Shown here in pieces: positions 47,790 to 57,073 of a stretch of DNA of 64,000 bases (its first letter is position 1; each line of letters starts with the position of its first letter). The position numbers and the translations under genes were made by a program. This stretch comes from an uncultured Porphyromonadaceae bacterium (GTDB taxonomy: Bacteria > Bacteroidota > Bacteroidia > Bacteroidales > Muribaculaceae): positions 1 through 64,000 of the forward strand of contig CAMWNB010000002.1 in NCBI GenBank assembly GCA_947175495.1, read 5' to 3'. The notes under the pieces are model-generated. The model made no database searches, was not told the origin of the DNA, and worked only from the letters and a program-made list of their open reading frames with translations.

Positions 47790-47815
47790 GGCGGAGCGGC
47801 AATTGCCGCTCCGCC
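47790..47815. terminator. 26-bp perfect palindrome between convergent genes
   Basis: ggcggagcggcaa/ttgccgctccgcc. Confidence 0.6.
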
Positions 47816-47820
47816 ATGTA

Positions 47821-48651
47821 TTATCGTCCGAAAGACAGGGTGGTGTAATAGTTGAGGCCTCCTCCGGCGGCGTAACCGCTACCGAAACTAAGGGTGATGT
47901 ATTGCCCGTCGTTGCCCCACCACACGGCACGTCGGCCGCCACCGGCGAGATTCTGCACGGCATACGGACGTCCGTATGCCGATGTCAGGCTGTTGTAGAC
48001 GGCGTTGTAGCGTCCGAGATTGTAGCCCGATGTATAGTAGACAAATTCCGAGCCGTCAAGACCGGCGTTTCCGTAGTGCAGGTTGGCTACAGGCCAGCTG
48101 TAGTTGAGCATAGGCACATTGGCGAGATACACCACGTTGTTGTCATAGCCGCTCACGTTGTAGCCGTTGTTGATGAGCGCATTTATGCTGAGGTTCACAG
48201 TCGTGCCTAATGCCACTCCGAGAATGCTGCGGAACGGGCGCCAGCTGTGTGGGTGCCATGACGGAGGCGGCGGAGCCGGGCGATGATAGGGGCGTGGGGG
48301 CGGCATGTTGGGCCGGTGCGGACGTCCGTAGTTCACATGATGGTGGTGGTGTGGTGTTGCCTGTGGTCCGGGCTTTGGCCTCTGCGGGGGACGCTGCGGC
48401 TGCCCGTGGTGATTGCCTTGCGGGGGACGCTGAGGCCCGTGCGGTTTTTTATTGTCCGGACGCCCGGGTTGCTGCGGGCGGTTGTTGCCCGGACGGCTTC
48501 CATGCTTTTTGCCGTTGCGGCTCTGAGTGGGGCGTGTCTGGTGCTGTTCGGGTTTGTCCTGGCCGTTGTTGCGTCCGCGTGCTTCTGTGCAGGGGGCGCA
48601 CAATGCTCCGCAGAGGAGCAGGATGGCGATTGTGCGGTATATCTTCTGCAT
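47821..48651 (-). CDS. Secreted protein with long His/Pro/Gln-rich region
   Basis: Signal peptide MQKIYRTIAILLLCGALCAPCTEA; QATPHHHHHVNYGRPHRPNMPPPRPYHRPAPPPPSWHPHSW. Confidence 0.75.
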   Translation of the reverse strand: MQKIYRTIAILLLCGALCAPCTEARGRNNGQDKPEQHQTRPTQSRNGKKHGSRPGNNRPQQPGRPDNKKPHGPQRPPQGNHHGQPQRPPQRPKPGPQATPHHHHHVNYGRPHRPNMPPPRPYHRPAPPPPSWHPHSWRPFRSILGVALGTTVNLSINALINNGYNVSGYDNNVVYLANVPMLNYSWPVANLHYGNAGLDGSEFVYYTSGYNLGRYNAVYNSLTSAYGRPYAVQNLAGGGRRAVWWGNDGQYITLSFGSGYAAGGGLNYYTTLSFGR

Positions 48652-48738
48652 GGTCGTGGATTTTTGTTGGGGTGTATACAAATATGATGTCAAATGGCCG
48701 AAAAAGTTTAAAGTCGCGCTAAAAAAAGCGTCAGACGT

Positions 48739-48768
48739 TTTGCAAATCTGTACTTTTTTGTACCTTTG
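48739..48768 (+). promoter_or_regulatory. Promoter for pyrE
   Basis: TTTG (48739-48742), 18 nt, TACCTTTG (48761-48768); ATG at 48800. Confidence 0.6.
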
Positions 48769-48799
48769 CATTGGAAACAATTCAAGTGTAAAGAAGAAT

Positions 48800-49450
48800 A
48801 TGGAACATGTGGCCCGTTTGCTTGCAGGCAAACTGTTGAAAATCAGCGCAATCAATCTTCAGCCCGATAATTCGTTCATCTGGGCCAACGGCTGGAATGC
48901 GCCAATGTACACCGACATGCGCAAGACGCTGTCGTACCCCGCTTTACGCACATTCATAAAGATACAGCTTGCACGCCTGATAATGGAGCATTTCGGTGAG
49001 GCCGATGCCGTGGCCGGAGTAGCGACGGGTGCCATCGCCTATTCTGCTATGGTGGCTGATGAGCTGGGTCTTCCCTATGCATATGTCCGCACAACGCCAA
49101 AAGACCATGGCCTTGAGAATCTGATAGAAGGCAATCTCAAGCCTGGACAGAAAGTGGTGGTTGTCAACGACCTGCTCACCAACGGCTCGCGTTCGCTCCG
49201 CGTGGCCCGCACGCTGTCCGATGCCGGCTGCGATGTCATCGGCATGGTGGCTATGCTCGACTTCGGCTTTGATGCCGCAGTGGATATGCTCGATGAGTTC
49301 GGCATAAAGGTCAAGGCGTTGAGCAATTACAGCGATATGCTTGATGTGGCGCTTGCCGAAGGAGTGATTCTGCCCTCGGATGTGACCGCATTCAAGGAAT
49401 GGCACGACGATCCGGAATCGTGGACGCCCGGCTCCGGCGACAATGAATAA
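48800..49450 (+). CDS. pyrE: Orotate phosphoribosyltransferase
   Basis: WANGWNAPMYTDMRKTLSYPALR; VVVVNDLLTNGSRSLRVARTL. Confidence 0.94.
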   Translation: MEHVARLLAGKLLKISAINLQPDNSFIWANGWNAPMYTDMRKTLSYPALRTFIKIQLARLIMEHFGEADAVAGVATGAIAYSAMVADELGLPYAYVRTTPKDHGLENLIEGNLKPGQKVVVVNDLLTNGSRSLRVARTLSDAGCDVIGMVAMLDFGFDAAVDMLDEFGIKVKALSNYSDMLDVALAEGVILPSDVTAFKEWHDDPESWTPGSGDNE

Positions 49451-49462
49451 CAGACAAAAGAT

Positions 49463-49879
49463 ATGGCAACATATAAAGCAAAAGCAGTAACTATCAATAA
49501 ATCGGCAGAGGCCATTGCCGAGCAGTTCGCCGACCTCACCCGTCTGCAGACGCAGCTCGACAATCTGCCCCCGGAGGAGCGTGCGAAGGTGGGAGATGCC
49601 CACTTCACCTCCGACGCAATCATCATCAATTCGCCACAAGTGGGCGAAATCAAATTCCAGGTGACCGAGCGCACTCCCGGACGCGTGGCCTTTCAGGCAG
49701 GCGGCCTGCCGATGCCTGTGATTATGGCTGTGGACATGACGCCGCTTGGCGCTGATTCCACGGAGGTGCTTGCCTCGCTCGACATTGACATTCCCGCGGT
49801 GTTGCGTCCTATGGTTGGCGGCACTATGCAGAAGGCTGTCGACCAGTTCGGTCAGCTGATCACCCGTCTCAATCAGTGA
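49463..49879 (+). CDS. SRPBCC-like (START/Bet v1-fold) protein
   Basis: SAEAIAEQFADLTRLQTQLDNLPPEERAKVGD; DMTPLGADSTEVLASLDIDIPAVLRPMVGGTMQKAVDQFGQLI. Confidence 0.65.
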   Translation: MATYKAKAVTINKSAEAIAEQFADLTRLQTQLDNLPPEERAKVGDAHFTSDAIIINSPQVGEIKFQVTERTPGRVAFQAGGLPMPVIMAVDMTPLGADSTEVLASLDIDIPAVLRPMVGGTMQKAVDQFGQLITRLNQ

Positions 49880-50367
49880 AGCTGAGGCTTTCGGCCATAG
49901 CGTTTGCCCTTGCGGCTGCGGCTGCTTCGGGATGTCATCATCTCGACGACGACCGTGTGCCGTTGATGCCGGTGTGGCTTAGTTTCAACACGCAGGCCGA
50001 CTGGACCCTGTACGGCACACCCGCTGCTACGGATTACAAGCTGTTTGTCAAATCCGAACGCATGCCGGCAAATTACCCTTATACCGCGCTTGATGAAACC
50101 GGCTATGGTGGCATATTGCTCGTGTGCGATGTCATGGGCTATCCCAAGGCCTATGATGCCGCTTGCCCGGTGGAGGTGAAGCGTGATGTGCGTGTGCGCG
50201 TCAACGCCGATTTGAAAGCAGAGTGTCCAGTGTGTCACAGCACTTTTGATGTGTTCTCGCTTGACGGACATCCGCTTTCCGGCCGTGCGGCCGACGAGGG
50301 GTGGGGGCTTCGTCGTTTCAGTGTAGGCCCAGGCACGCGCGGCGAAACTATGGTGGTGCGCCAATAG
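49876..50367 (+). CDS. Lipoprotein with degenerate Rieske-like motif (GTG start)
   Basis: Lipobox AAASGC; YDAACPVEVK...AECPVCHSTFDVFSLDGHPLSGRA; GTGA overlap with upstream gene. Confidence 0.6.
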   Translation: MKLRLSAIAFALAAAAASGCHHLDDDRVPLMPVWLSFNTQADWTLYGTPAATDYKLFVKSERMPANYPYTALDETGYGGILLVCDVMGYPKAYDAACPVEVKRDVRVRVNADLKAECPVCHSTFDVFSLDGHPLSGRAADEGWGLRRFSVGPGTRGETMVVRQ

Positions 50368-50378
50368 CGCCATGACGA

Positions 50379-50429
50379 TAAACAACAAGGCAGCCATCGG
50401 CATCGGGCCGATGGCTGCCTTGTTGTTTA
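50379..50429. terminator. 22-bp perfect-stem bidirectional terminator
   Basis: taaacaacaaggcagccatcgg-catcggg-ccgatggctgccttgttgttta. Confidence 0.88.
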
Positions 50430-50442
50430 CAGAATATCTTTG

Positions 50443-51774
50443 CTATTTTTTGACAGGGCATTCGCTGCCTTCGTTGAGCATGAGCTCGGACATATAGCGG
50501 TTCTCGCGGTCGATGAGCGTGGAGAGATAGCGCTCGTAGGCGTTGAGGTCGGCAAGCGGATGGCGTGCGACGCCGCTTGTGGCCGCAGCTTCGGCCACGG
50601 CGCGAGATACGCGCGGAAGCAGGCGCTTGTCGAATGGCTTCGGCAGGATGTATTTGGGACCGAACTCAAGCGATTTGTCCGGATACAGACGGCGTAGACT
50701 TTCGGTAGCCGGCTCGTGTGCCAGCGCGGCCACGGCGCGGGCGGCAGCCAGCTTCATGTCCTCGTTTATCTCACTGGCGTCGCAGTCGAGGGCACCGCGG
50801 AATATGTAGGGGAAACCGAGCACATTGTTGATCTGGTTGGAGAAGTCGCTTCGGCCGGTGGCGAAAATGAGGTCGTCGCGTGTGGCAAGTGCCAGGTCGT
50901 GGTCTATCTCGGGATCGGGATTGGCCAACGCGAACACGATGGGTTTGGGTGCCATGCTCAGCAGCATTTCGGGCGACATCACGTTTGCCACAGACAGGCC
51001 GAGGAACACATCGGCTCCCACAAGTGCGTCGGCCAGGGTGTGAAGGTCGCGTGTGGTGGCGAATTCTTTTTTTGCTCCTGACAGACCGTCGCGGTCGGCG
51101 CGTATCACGCCTTTGCTGTCGCACATGACGATGTTGTCGTGCTTTACTCCCAGGGCCATATACAGGCGTGTGCAGGCGATGGCTGCAGCTCCTGCGCCGT
51201 TGACCACAAGCTTCACCTCCCCGATGTTTTTACCCTGTATGGTGAGTGCGTTGAGCAGTGCGGCCGCCGAGATTATGGCAGTGCCGTGCTGGTCGTCGTG
51301 CATGACGGGGATATCGCATTCTTCGCGCAGCCGGCGTTCTATTTCAAAGCATTCGGGAGCCTTGATGTCTTCCAGGTTGATGCCACCGAAGGTGGGCGTC
51401 ATGGCCTTTACGGCAGCGATGAAGGCTTCGGGGTCGGCTGCGTCAAGCTCGATGTCGTAGGCGTCGAGGCCGGCGTAGATTTTAAACAGCAGAGCCTTTC
51501 CTTCCATCACCGGCTTTGCGGCGAGCGGGCCGATGTTGCCGAGTCCGAGCACTGCTGTGCCGTTGCTGATTACGGCCACGAGGTTGGAACGGCCGGTGTA
51601 GCGTCGCACCGCTGTCGGGTTGTCCTTGATGGCAAGACACGGGTAGGCGACACCGGGCGAATAGGCCAGCGAAAGGTCGCCGGGGCAGCTGTAGGGTTTG
51701 GTCGGCACCACGGCTATTTTGCCGGGTTGCGGGTGCTCGTGATAGGAGAGGGCTTTTTCTTTGAGGTTGTTCAT
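50443..51774 (-). CDS. Malic enzyme, no C-terminal phosphotransacetylase domain
   Basis: [65 protein letters not shown]. Confidence 0.93.
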   Translation of the reverse strand: MNNLKEKALSYHEHPQPGKIAVVPTKPYSCPGDLSLAYSPGVAYPCLAIKDNPTAVRRYTGRSNLVAVISNGTAVLGLGNIGPLAAKPVMEGKALLFKIYAGLDAYDIELDAADPEAFIAAVKAMTPTFGGINLEDIKAPECFEIERRLREECDIPVMHDDQHGTAIISAAALLNALTIQGKNIGEVKLVVNGAGAAAIACTRLYMALGVKHDNIVMCDSKGVIRADRDGLSGAKKEFATTRDLHTLADALVGADVFLGLSVANVMSPEMLLSMAPKPIVFALANPDPEIDHDLALATRDDLIFATGRSDFSNQINNVLGFPYIFRGALDCDASEINEDMKLAAARAVAALAHEPATESLRRLYPDKSLEFGPKYILPKPFDKRLLPRVSRAVAEAAATSGVARHPLADLNAYERYLSTLIDRENRYMSELMLNEGSECPVKK

Positions 51775-51924
51775 CTTGAGGTGTAAATCATAAGCTGTCG
51801 GCGATGGAGGGATATACGCGGCAGGCCATTCAACAATTCTATTTTTTCTTTTTCCGTAAAACACAAAAATCGTGCCATGGGTTGGTTTTGTCACGCAACT
51901 GTTTGCTTAAATTTTGTAAAAAAA

Positions 51925-51952
51925 AGAGAGGCGACCCGCGGGTCGCCTCTCT
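51925..51952 (-). terminator. Terminator after the lipoprotein/TonB receptor operon
   Basis: agagaggcgacccgcgggtcgcctctct; minus strand continues into a T-run. Confidence 0.88.
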
Positions 51953-51977
51953 TGTGGGGTATGTTCTTGAGCTTTAT

Positions 51978-54020
51978 TTATTCGGCGTCATTCCATGTGC
52001 AGTCGAGGAATGTGAATGTGCCGGGGGCAGTCACCTCGAAACGGATAGTGTGGGCGGTGGTTGCACCGTCATAGACGTAGAAGTTGATGGTGTAGGTCAC
52101 CTGCACGCCGTCCATGGGCATTGCGTCGGGATGAATCTGCGCGAGGACGCCGGGCATTACTTCGGTTTCAAAGCGCTTTTTCATAGTGGCGACCACTTCT
52201 GCGTCGGACATGCCCTCGTAGCCGGCGGGATACTGGGCGCGAGCCTTGTCGGCACGGAGGTCTACGTTGTTCTGGTAGGCAGTGGTGCCGCAGTAGTACT
52301 CGTTGTTGCCGAAGGAGGTTACATAGCCGAAGCCGCTGGTGATGCTTGTGGAGCCCAGAGGCACGTCGATGTTCTCGTAGACCCAGTCGGTGCATGCCTG
52401 GTAGTAGGTGGCGCTGAACTCAATGTTGCGGCCTGCGGGCAGCGTGATTACCACGCTGGGATCGGCCTTCCACTGGCCATTGTTGCGCACGAACTGGAGG
52501 GTGGTCTCCTCAATGCCGTCGTTTTCGGCCCATTCGCCGTTGCTGAAGATATACTGGCGGGCGATATAGCCGTTGGCCTCATAATTGTAGAACACTACGA
52601 ACTCCTGTTCGCCTTCCTGGGCGTAGGGGAATGTCTGCTTAAGGAAGATGGGCAGTCCGAAGTTGGCCTGGGCGGTGGTGAGGTTGCCGAAGGTCTTGCC
52701 GGTGATTTCGTTGCACTGGTCGGCACTGAGGGCGGTCACGTCGTTGGGCTTGCTCCAGCGGCTGCCGTTGTAGTAGTACACCTCGGATGCTTTTACCGAA
52801 GCGACCTTGGCTACATGGCGCGGTGCGGCTGCGGCCGCTCCGTCCTTGATTTCTGTGACAACGGTGCTCATGTAGCGGCCGCCGGCGATTGCGATGAAAT
52901 AGCCGTTGACGGTGACATTTGCGCCGTCGGTCAGCTGGGCCTTGAGAGCCTCGGGTGTGAAGTAGGCGCTGCCCTTTGCGGTCTCGGCTCCGTCCACAAC
53001 GATGTTGATGTTGTTGCCGCTGACGGCCACGGTGCCGGTCATCTGCACATACTGGGCAACTTCGTTGTCGGTGCGGGTGATGAGCGCGTCCATGTCGGCG
53101 CCTGTGAGCACCTTGGGCGCGGGATACTCGTAGGTGGTGGCGGTGGGGTCGGTCACCTTGGTGATGGTGGCAGTGGCGAGGTCAAGCTGGAAGCCCTTGT
53201 TGTAGGCTCCTACTGTGGCTGTGACTTCGTAGGCGTCGCCGATGGTGTAGGCCGAAGCATCGATGCCTGCGCCATCGTAGGCGAAAACCGAGCCGCTGGC
53301 GTCGGTGACGATGATGCCGCGGTCGCAGAAGCCGGTGATCCAGCCCTGGATGGTCACCTGCTGGTCAAGAGCCATGGTGGCTACGACAGAGCTGGGCTTC
53401 CATGTTTCAGGCTCTGCAGTGGAGTTGAACACGGGATCTGTGGTGCTCCAGTTGTAGTTGACCACTACATAGTCGCCTTGCTCGGCATCGGGGAATTTCT
53501 CGGCAAGAATGCCGGGCACCGATGCGGCAGCAGTGTGGGAGGGAGCGAGCGCTTCTGCGTAGTTCTCGTCGCTTTCGTAGATGGCCTGATAGTCCTCGGT
53601 GGTGAGAGTATAGGAGGACGACGCGTTCAGCAGCTCGAGCTCTTCGGGCAGTGCGTCGGCCACGTTGTAGGTCACCTTTACGGCCGAGCCGTCGCTGAGC
53701 GAGAAATAGGAGAAGCTCGTCGACGCCAGGAAGGAGGGCAGATAGTCCTCGGCAGTGATTTTGTCGGTGAAGCGGTGGAGCTTGCCCACGTTGGCGAGTT
53801 CGGCGGCGAGTTCGTCGCCGGCGAGAGCCTTGTTGGAGGAGTTGGCGGCGATGGCGGCGTAGTCGGCATCGGTGAGGGTGTATTCCACGGTCTGCACGTC
53901 AGTGTTGTCGGGCGTGGTGAAACCGTCGAGATAGTCCTCGTTCCAGCTGTTGTCGTCGCAGGCTGCGAGTGCGAGCACGGCGGCGGCTGCGATGAGAGGC
54001 TTTACGATATATTGTTTCAT
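51978..54020 (-). CDS. Surface lipoprotein with OB-fold/DUF5689-like region, partner of upstream TonB receptor
   Basis: Lipobox LALAAC; VTIQGWITGFCDRGIIVTDASGSVFAYDGAGIDASAYTIGDAYEVTATVGAYNKGFQL. Confidence 0.75.
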   Translation of the reverse strand: MKQYIVKPLIAAAAVLALAACDDNSWNEDYLDGFTTPDNTDVQTVEYTLTDADYAAIAANSSNKALAGDELAAELANVGKLHRFTDKITAEDYLPSFLASTSFSYFSLSDGSAVKVTYNVADALPEELELLNASSSYTLTTEDYQAIYESDENYAEALAPSHTAAASVPGILAEKFPDAEQGDYVVVNYNWSTTDPVFNSTAEPETWKPSSVVATMALDQQVTIQGWITGFCDRGIIVTDASGSVFAYDGAGIDASAYTIGDAYEVTATVGAYNKGFQLDLATATITKVTDPTATTYEYPAPKVLTGADMDALITRTDNEVAQYVQMTGTVAVSGNNINIVVDGAETAKGSAYFTPEALKAQLTDGANVTVNGYFIAIAGGRYMSTVVTEIKDGAAAAAPRHVAKVASVKASEVYYYNGSRWSKPNDVTALSADQCNEITGKTFGNLTTAQANFGLPIFLKQTFPYAQEGEQEFVVFYNYEANGYIARQYIFSNGEWAENDGIEETTLQFVRNNGQWKADPSVVITLPAGRNIEFSATYYQACTDWVYENIDVPLGSTSITSGFGYVTSFGNNEYYCGTTAYQNNVDLRADKARAQYPAGYEGMSDAEVVATMKKRFETEVMPGVLAQIHPDAMPMDGVQVTYTINFYVYDGATTAHTIRFEVTAPGTFTFLDCTWNDAE

Positions 54021-54041
54021 TATGTAGTCGGATTGAGAGGA

Positions 54042-56771
54042 TTAGAAGTTAAGACGCAGTTTCATCGAGTAAGTGCGGCCGAAGGAGTAGAACACGAACT
54101 GCGCGTTGCGCCAGTTTCCGTCGGTCGTCAGCGGGCTCTGACCGTGGGTGATGTAGTTGTAGTTGAAGAGGTTGTTCACGCTGCCCGAGAGGGTGGCGTC
54201 GAGGCCGCCGAAGTTGAAGCGGTAGCTTGCGTGCAGGTCGGTGGTGTGGCCCCAGGGCATTTTCCAGGGCTGGGCCACGTCGAGGGGCTTGGTGAAGCTG
54301 AGGTCGCTGGTGTTCAGATACTGGTCGGTGTAGTTGCGGGCTTCAAACACCCAGTCGGCGCCCACGCGCAGGCCGTTGAAGGGTTTGAAGGTGACGCCCA
54401 GAGCGCCGGTGGTTTGAGGCGAACCGTCCACCTTGATGCCCTTGTAGTTGAGCGTCGAGCTTGCGTGGTCGGGAGCGTAGATGCCGCTGGCGATGGTGCC
54501 GTCAAGGCTGCCTTTCACGACGGCGAGGGGCTGGCCCTGCGAGTCGTAGTAGTAGCCGGTGGCGTTGCTCACCCATTCCCAGTTGCCCATGGAGAGCATG
54601 CCGTTGAGCTCAAACCAGGTGGCGGGCTTGTAGGTGAAATCAAGTTCCACGCCCATGTGGCGTGCGTCGATGCCCTGAAGGTTGAGGACGTAGCGGTCGT
54701 TGGTGGCCTGCATGTAGCCCGAGCGCATGATGGCGCGGTCGATCCACTTGGTGTAGTAGGCGTTCAAGGTGAGGGCGAACACGCGGTTGGAGAAGCCGTA
54801 GCCGATTTCGGCCGAGAAGGTCTTCTCGTTCACGGCGTTCTTGTTGAGGATGTTGCTTACGTTGTAGGCTGCGAAAGCGTTCGAGAAGAAGGGAGCGCGG
54901 CTGATGAAGCCCACGTTGAAGAACACGTTGTTGTGGCGGTTGATGTTGTAGTTGGCGCCGCCTTTGATCTGGCCGCCCAGGAAGTTCACTTTGTCGGACT
55001 TGCTGTGGGCGTCGTCATAGTAGAAGTGGTCGTCGCGCCAGTAGGTGGTGTGCGAGAGCGCGCCGGACAGAACCATGTTGAGTTTCTTTTCGAGCATGGT
55101 GTATTCCACCTGGCCGTACACGCCGCCCTGGAGGGTGAAGCCCTTGAAATTGCGATACACGATGTCGCCCACGCCGAGGTGCTCGTATTTCCAGTTGGGG
55201 TCGGCGGCCGCTGCGTTGTTGGCGGCGTTCACGCTTGCGCGGTCGGCGTCGTCCATGTAGTACGAGCCGCCGTACAGGTCGATGATTTTGTTGTTGTGGT
55301 CGCCCACATAGTAGCGGAAGTCAACACCGCCGGTCACAGCCAGGCGGTTGCCGTTTTTCTGATCCCAGAACTTTTTGTAGTTCGACACGAGGCCGTACCA
55401 CTGGTGGCTGTTGTTGCTTTTGCTCATCACCATTTCCGAGCCGGTGGTGCTGGCGGCGTTCATGTCCTGGATTGCGCCGTAGTCGAAGGTGCCGTCGGGG
55501 CGGCGGAACTGCATGTTGAGGACACCGTTGGTGGCACCGTTCCACCACGAGCGGATGGTGCTCGTGCGGCCCTGGCCGGAGTAGCCGTAGCCCGACGAAA
55601 CGGACGCATATACGGAGGTAGCCCACGATGAGGTGTTGTCAATCTGCCACATGTGGCGCAGAGTGAACTGGGGCTTGTGGTAGACGTTGCGGAATGCTGT
55701 GCGCTGGCGGCCTTCGTTGTCGAAGCCGTAGTTGGCGTTGTAGCGGTAGGGGCTTTCGCCGTTCATGTAGTTGCGGACGTTCTGCCAGCCTTCGACGTTG
55801 AGGCCGTCATAGAGGTTGTTGCGCTGGTTGTGGCTCTGGGGTGCGCCCATGCCGGTGAGAGAGATTTCGTGCTTCTCGTTGATGCGCTTCGACACGTTGA
55901 AGAACCAGTTGTAGCCGCTGTACTGCGTGCCCTGGATGTAGCCGTCGCCCCAGCGGTGTGCGCCGAGCACGGTAACGGCCCAGCCGTTTTTCATTACACC
56001 GGTGGAGAGCTTGATGCCGTACTGGTTCATGCCGTCGTTGCCCATGCCGTACCAGATGCTGCCGCCCTTGTCCACGTCGAGCGTGCGGGTGGTGATGGCG
56101 ATGGTGCCGCCGATAGAGGGCGTGGAAAGAATGCTGGCGCCGAGACCGCGCTGTGTCTGCATGCTGCTGGTGACGTCGCTGAGGCCGGCCCAGTTGCTCC
56201 AATACACGTTGCCGTTCTCCATGTCGTTGACGGGAACGCCGTTCACGGTCACGGCCACCCACTGGCTCTTGAAGCCGCGCATGCGGGTTTCGGCATCGCC
56301 GTAGCCGCCGCCCTGCTTGTTGGTGTACACGCCGGGAGTGGTCTTGAGGATTTCGGGGAATTCCTGGCCGCCGAGTTTCACGTCGATGGTTGCCTGGTCA
56401 ACGTTGCTCATGGCCACGGGGGTGACGCGTGTCTTACCGATGGCCTGTGTGACGATTACGTCGTTGAGCACGGTGTTGTCGGGCATAAGTTTCACCACAC
56501 CGAGTTCCTTGGCGGGCTTCAGCTCTACGGATTTGAATCCGATGTAGCTGATTTTTACAGCTTTTGCCTTGTCGGGAACGCTGATTTTGAAATTGCCGTC
56601 GTAGTCGGTCACCGCTGTGGCGTTGTGGCCGGGTACGGTGATGGATGCACCGATGACAGGCTCGTCTTGGTCGTCGACAACTTGGCCGGTGACTGTCACC
56701 GCCGCATAAGCGCTCATAGCGCTCATGCAGGAAATCCAAATTGTGCAAGCTAAGAGAAGTAGTCTCTTCAT
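54042..56771 (-). CDS. TonB-dependent receptor with CarboxypepD_reg-like domain
   Basis: VTVTGQVVDDQDEPVIGASITVPGHNATAVTDYDGNFKISVPDKAKAVKISYIGFKSVEL; plug and C-terminal barrel. Confidence 0.95.
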   Translation of the reverse strand: MKRLLLLACTIWISCMSAMSAYAAVTVTGQVVDDQDEPVIGASITVPGHNATAVTDYDGNFKISVPDKAKAVKISYIGFKSVELKPAKELGVVKLMPDNTVLNDVIVTQAIGKTRVTPVAMSNVDQATIDVKLGGQEFPEILKTTPGVYTNKQGGGYGDAETRMRGFKSQWVAVTVNGVPVNDMENGNVYWSNWAGLSDVTSSMQTQRGLGASILSTPSIGGTIAITTRTLDVDKGGSIWYGMGNDGMNQYGIKLSTGVMKNGWAVTVLGAHRWGDGYIQGTQYSGYNWFFNVSKRINEKHEISLTGMGAPQSHNQRNNLYDGLNVEGWQNVRNYMNGESPYRYNANYGFDNEGRQRTAFRNVYHKPQFTLRHMWQIDNTSSWATSVYASVSSGYGYSGQGRTSTIRSWWNGATNGVLNMQFRRPDGTFDYGAIQDMNAASTTGSEMVMSKSNNSHQWYGLVSNYKKFWDQKNGNRLAVTGGVDFRYYVGDHNNKIIDLYGGSYYMDDADRASVNAANNAAAADPNWKYEHLGVGDIVYRNFKGFTLQGGVYGQVEYTMLEKKLNMVLSGALSHTTYWRDDHFYYDDAHSKSDKVNFLGGQIKGGANYNINRHNNVFFNVGFISRAPFFSNAFAAYNVSNILNKNAVNEKTFSAEIGYGFSNRVFALTLNAYYTKWIDRAIMRSGYMQATNDRYVLNLQGIDARHMGVELDFTYKPATWFELNGMLSMGNWEWVSNATGYYYDSQGQPLAVVKGSLDGTIASGIYAPDHASSTLNYKGIKVDGSPQTTGALGVTFKPFNGLRVGADWVFEARNYTDQYLNTSDLSFTKPLDVAQPWKMPWGHTTDLHASYRFNFGGLDATLSGSVNNLFNYNYITHGQSPLTTDGNWRNAQFVFYSFGRTYSMKLRLNF

Positions 56772-56949
56772 ACTGAGTTGCTTGGGATTAGAAATGTGAT
56801 AATATTAGGGTTGGTTGTAAAGAAATTGCACCTGTGTTTTCGTCGCCAAACCCGTGGCGGATGTCTAAATCCTTGTCTGCAACAAAGTGTTAGAGTTGTG
56901 GCACAAAGTGTCGTGCGCTATTTGTGGGTAAATGACCCTTTTCTGCGTG

Positions 56950-56957
56950 CAAAGGTA
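56950..56957 (-). promoter_or_regulatory. Possible promoter -7 element (TACCTTTG) for the TonB receptor operon
   Basis: caaaggta on + strand, about 180 bp upstream of start. Confidence 0.45.
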
Positions 56958-57073
56958 GTGATTTTTTTATGATAATAAAACTTTTTTAACTGTTTTGTGT
57001 TTGTGCTTGTCCCTTTGGGAAGCATTATTTTGTTAATTTTGTGATGTCAATAGTTCCATTTTATAAATAACAT

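Noticed and set aside
51804-55631. 1275-aa + strand ORF, the longest in the window
   Set aside because: Antisense to the lipoprotein and TonB receptor genes; V/G/A-rich composition without domains, a shadow of GC-rich codon usage on the minus strand
56772-57073. 300-bp intergenic region checked for ncRNA or riboswitch
   Set aside because: Only promoter-like elements on both strands were recognisable; no supportable structured RNA
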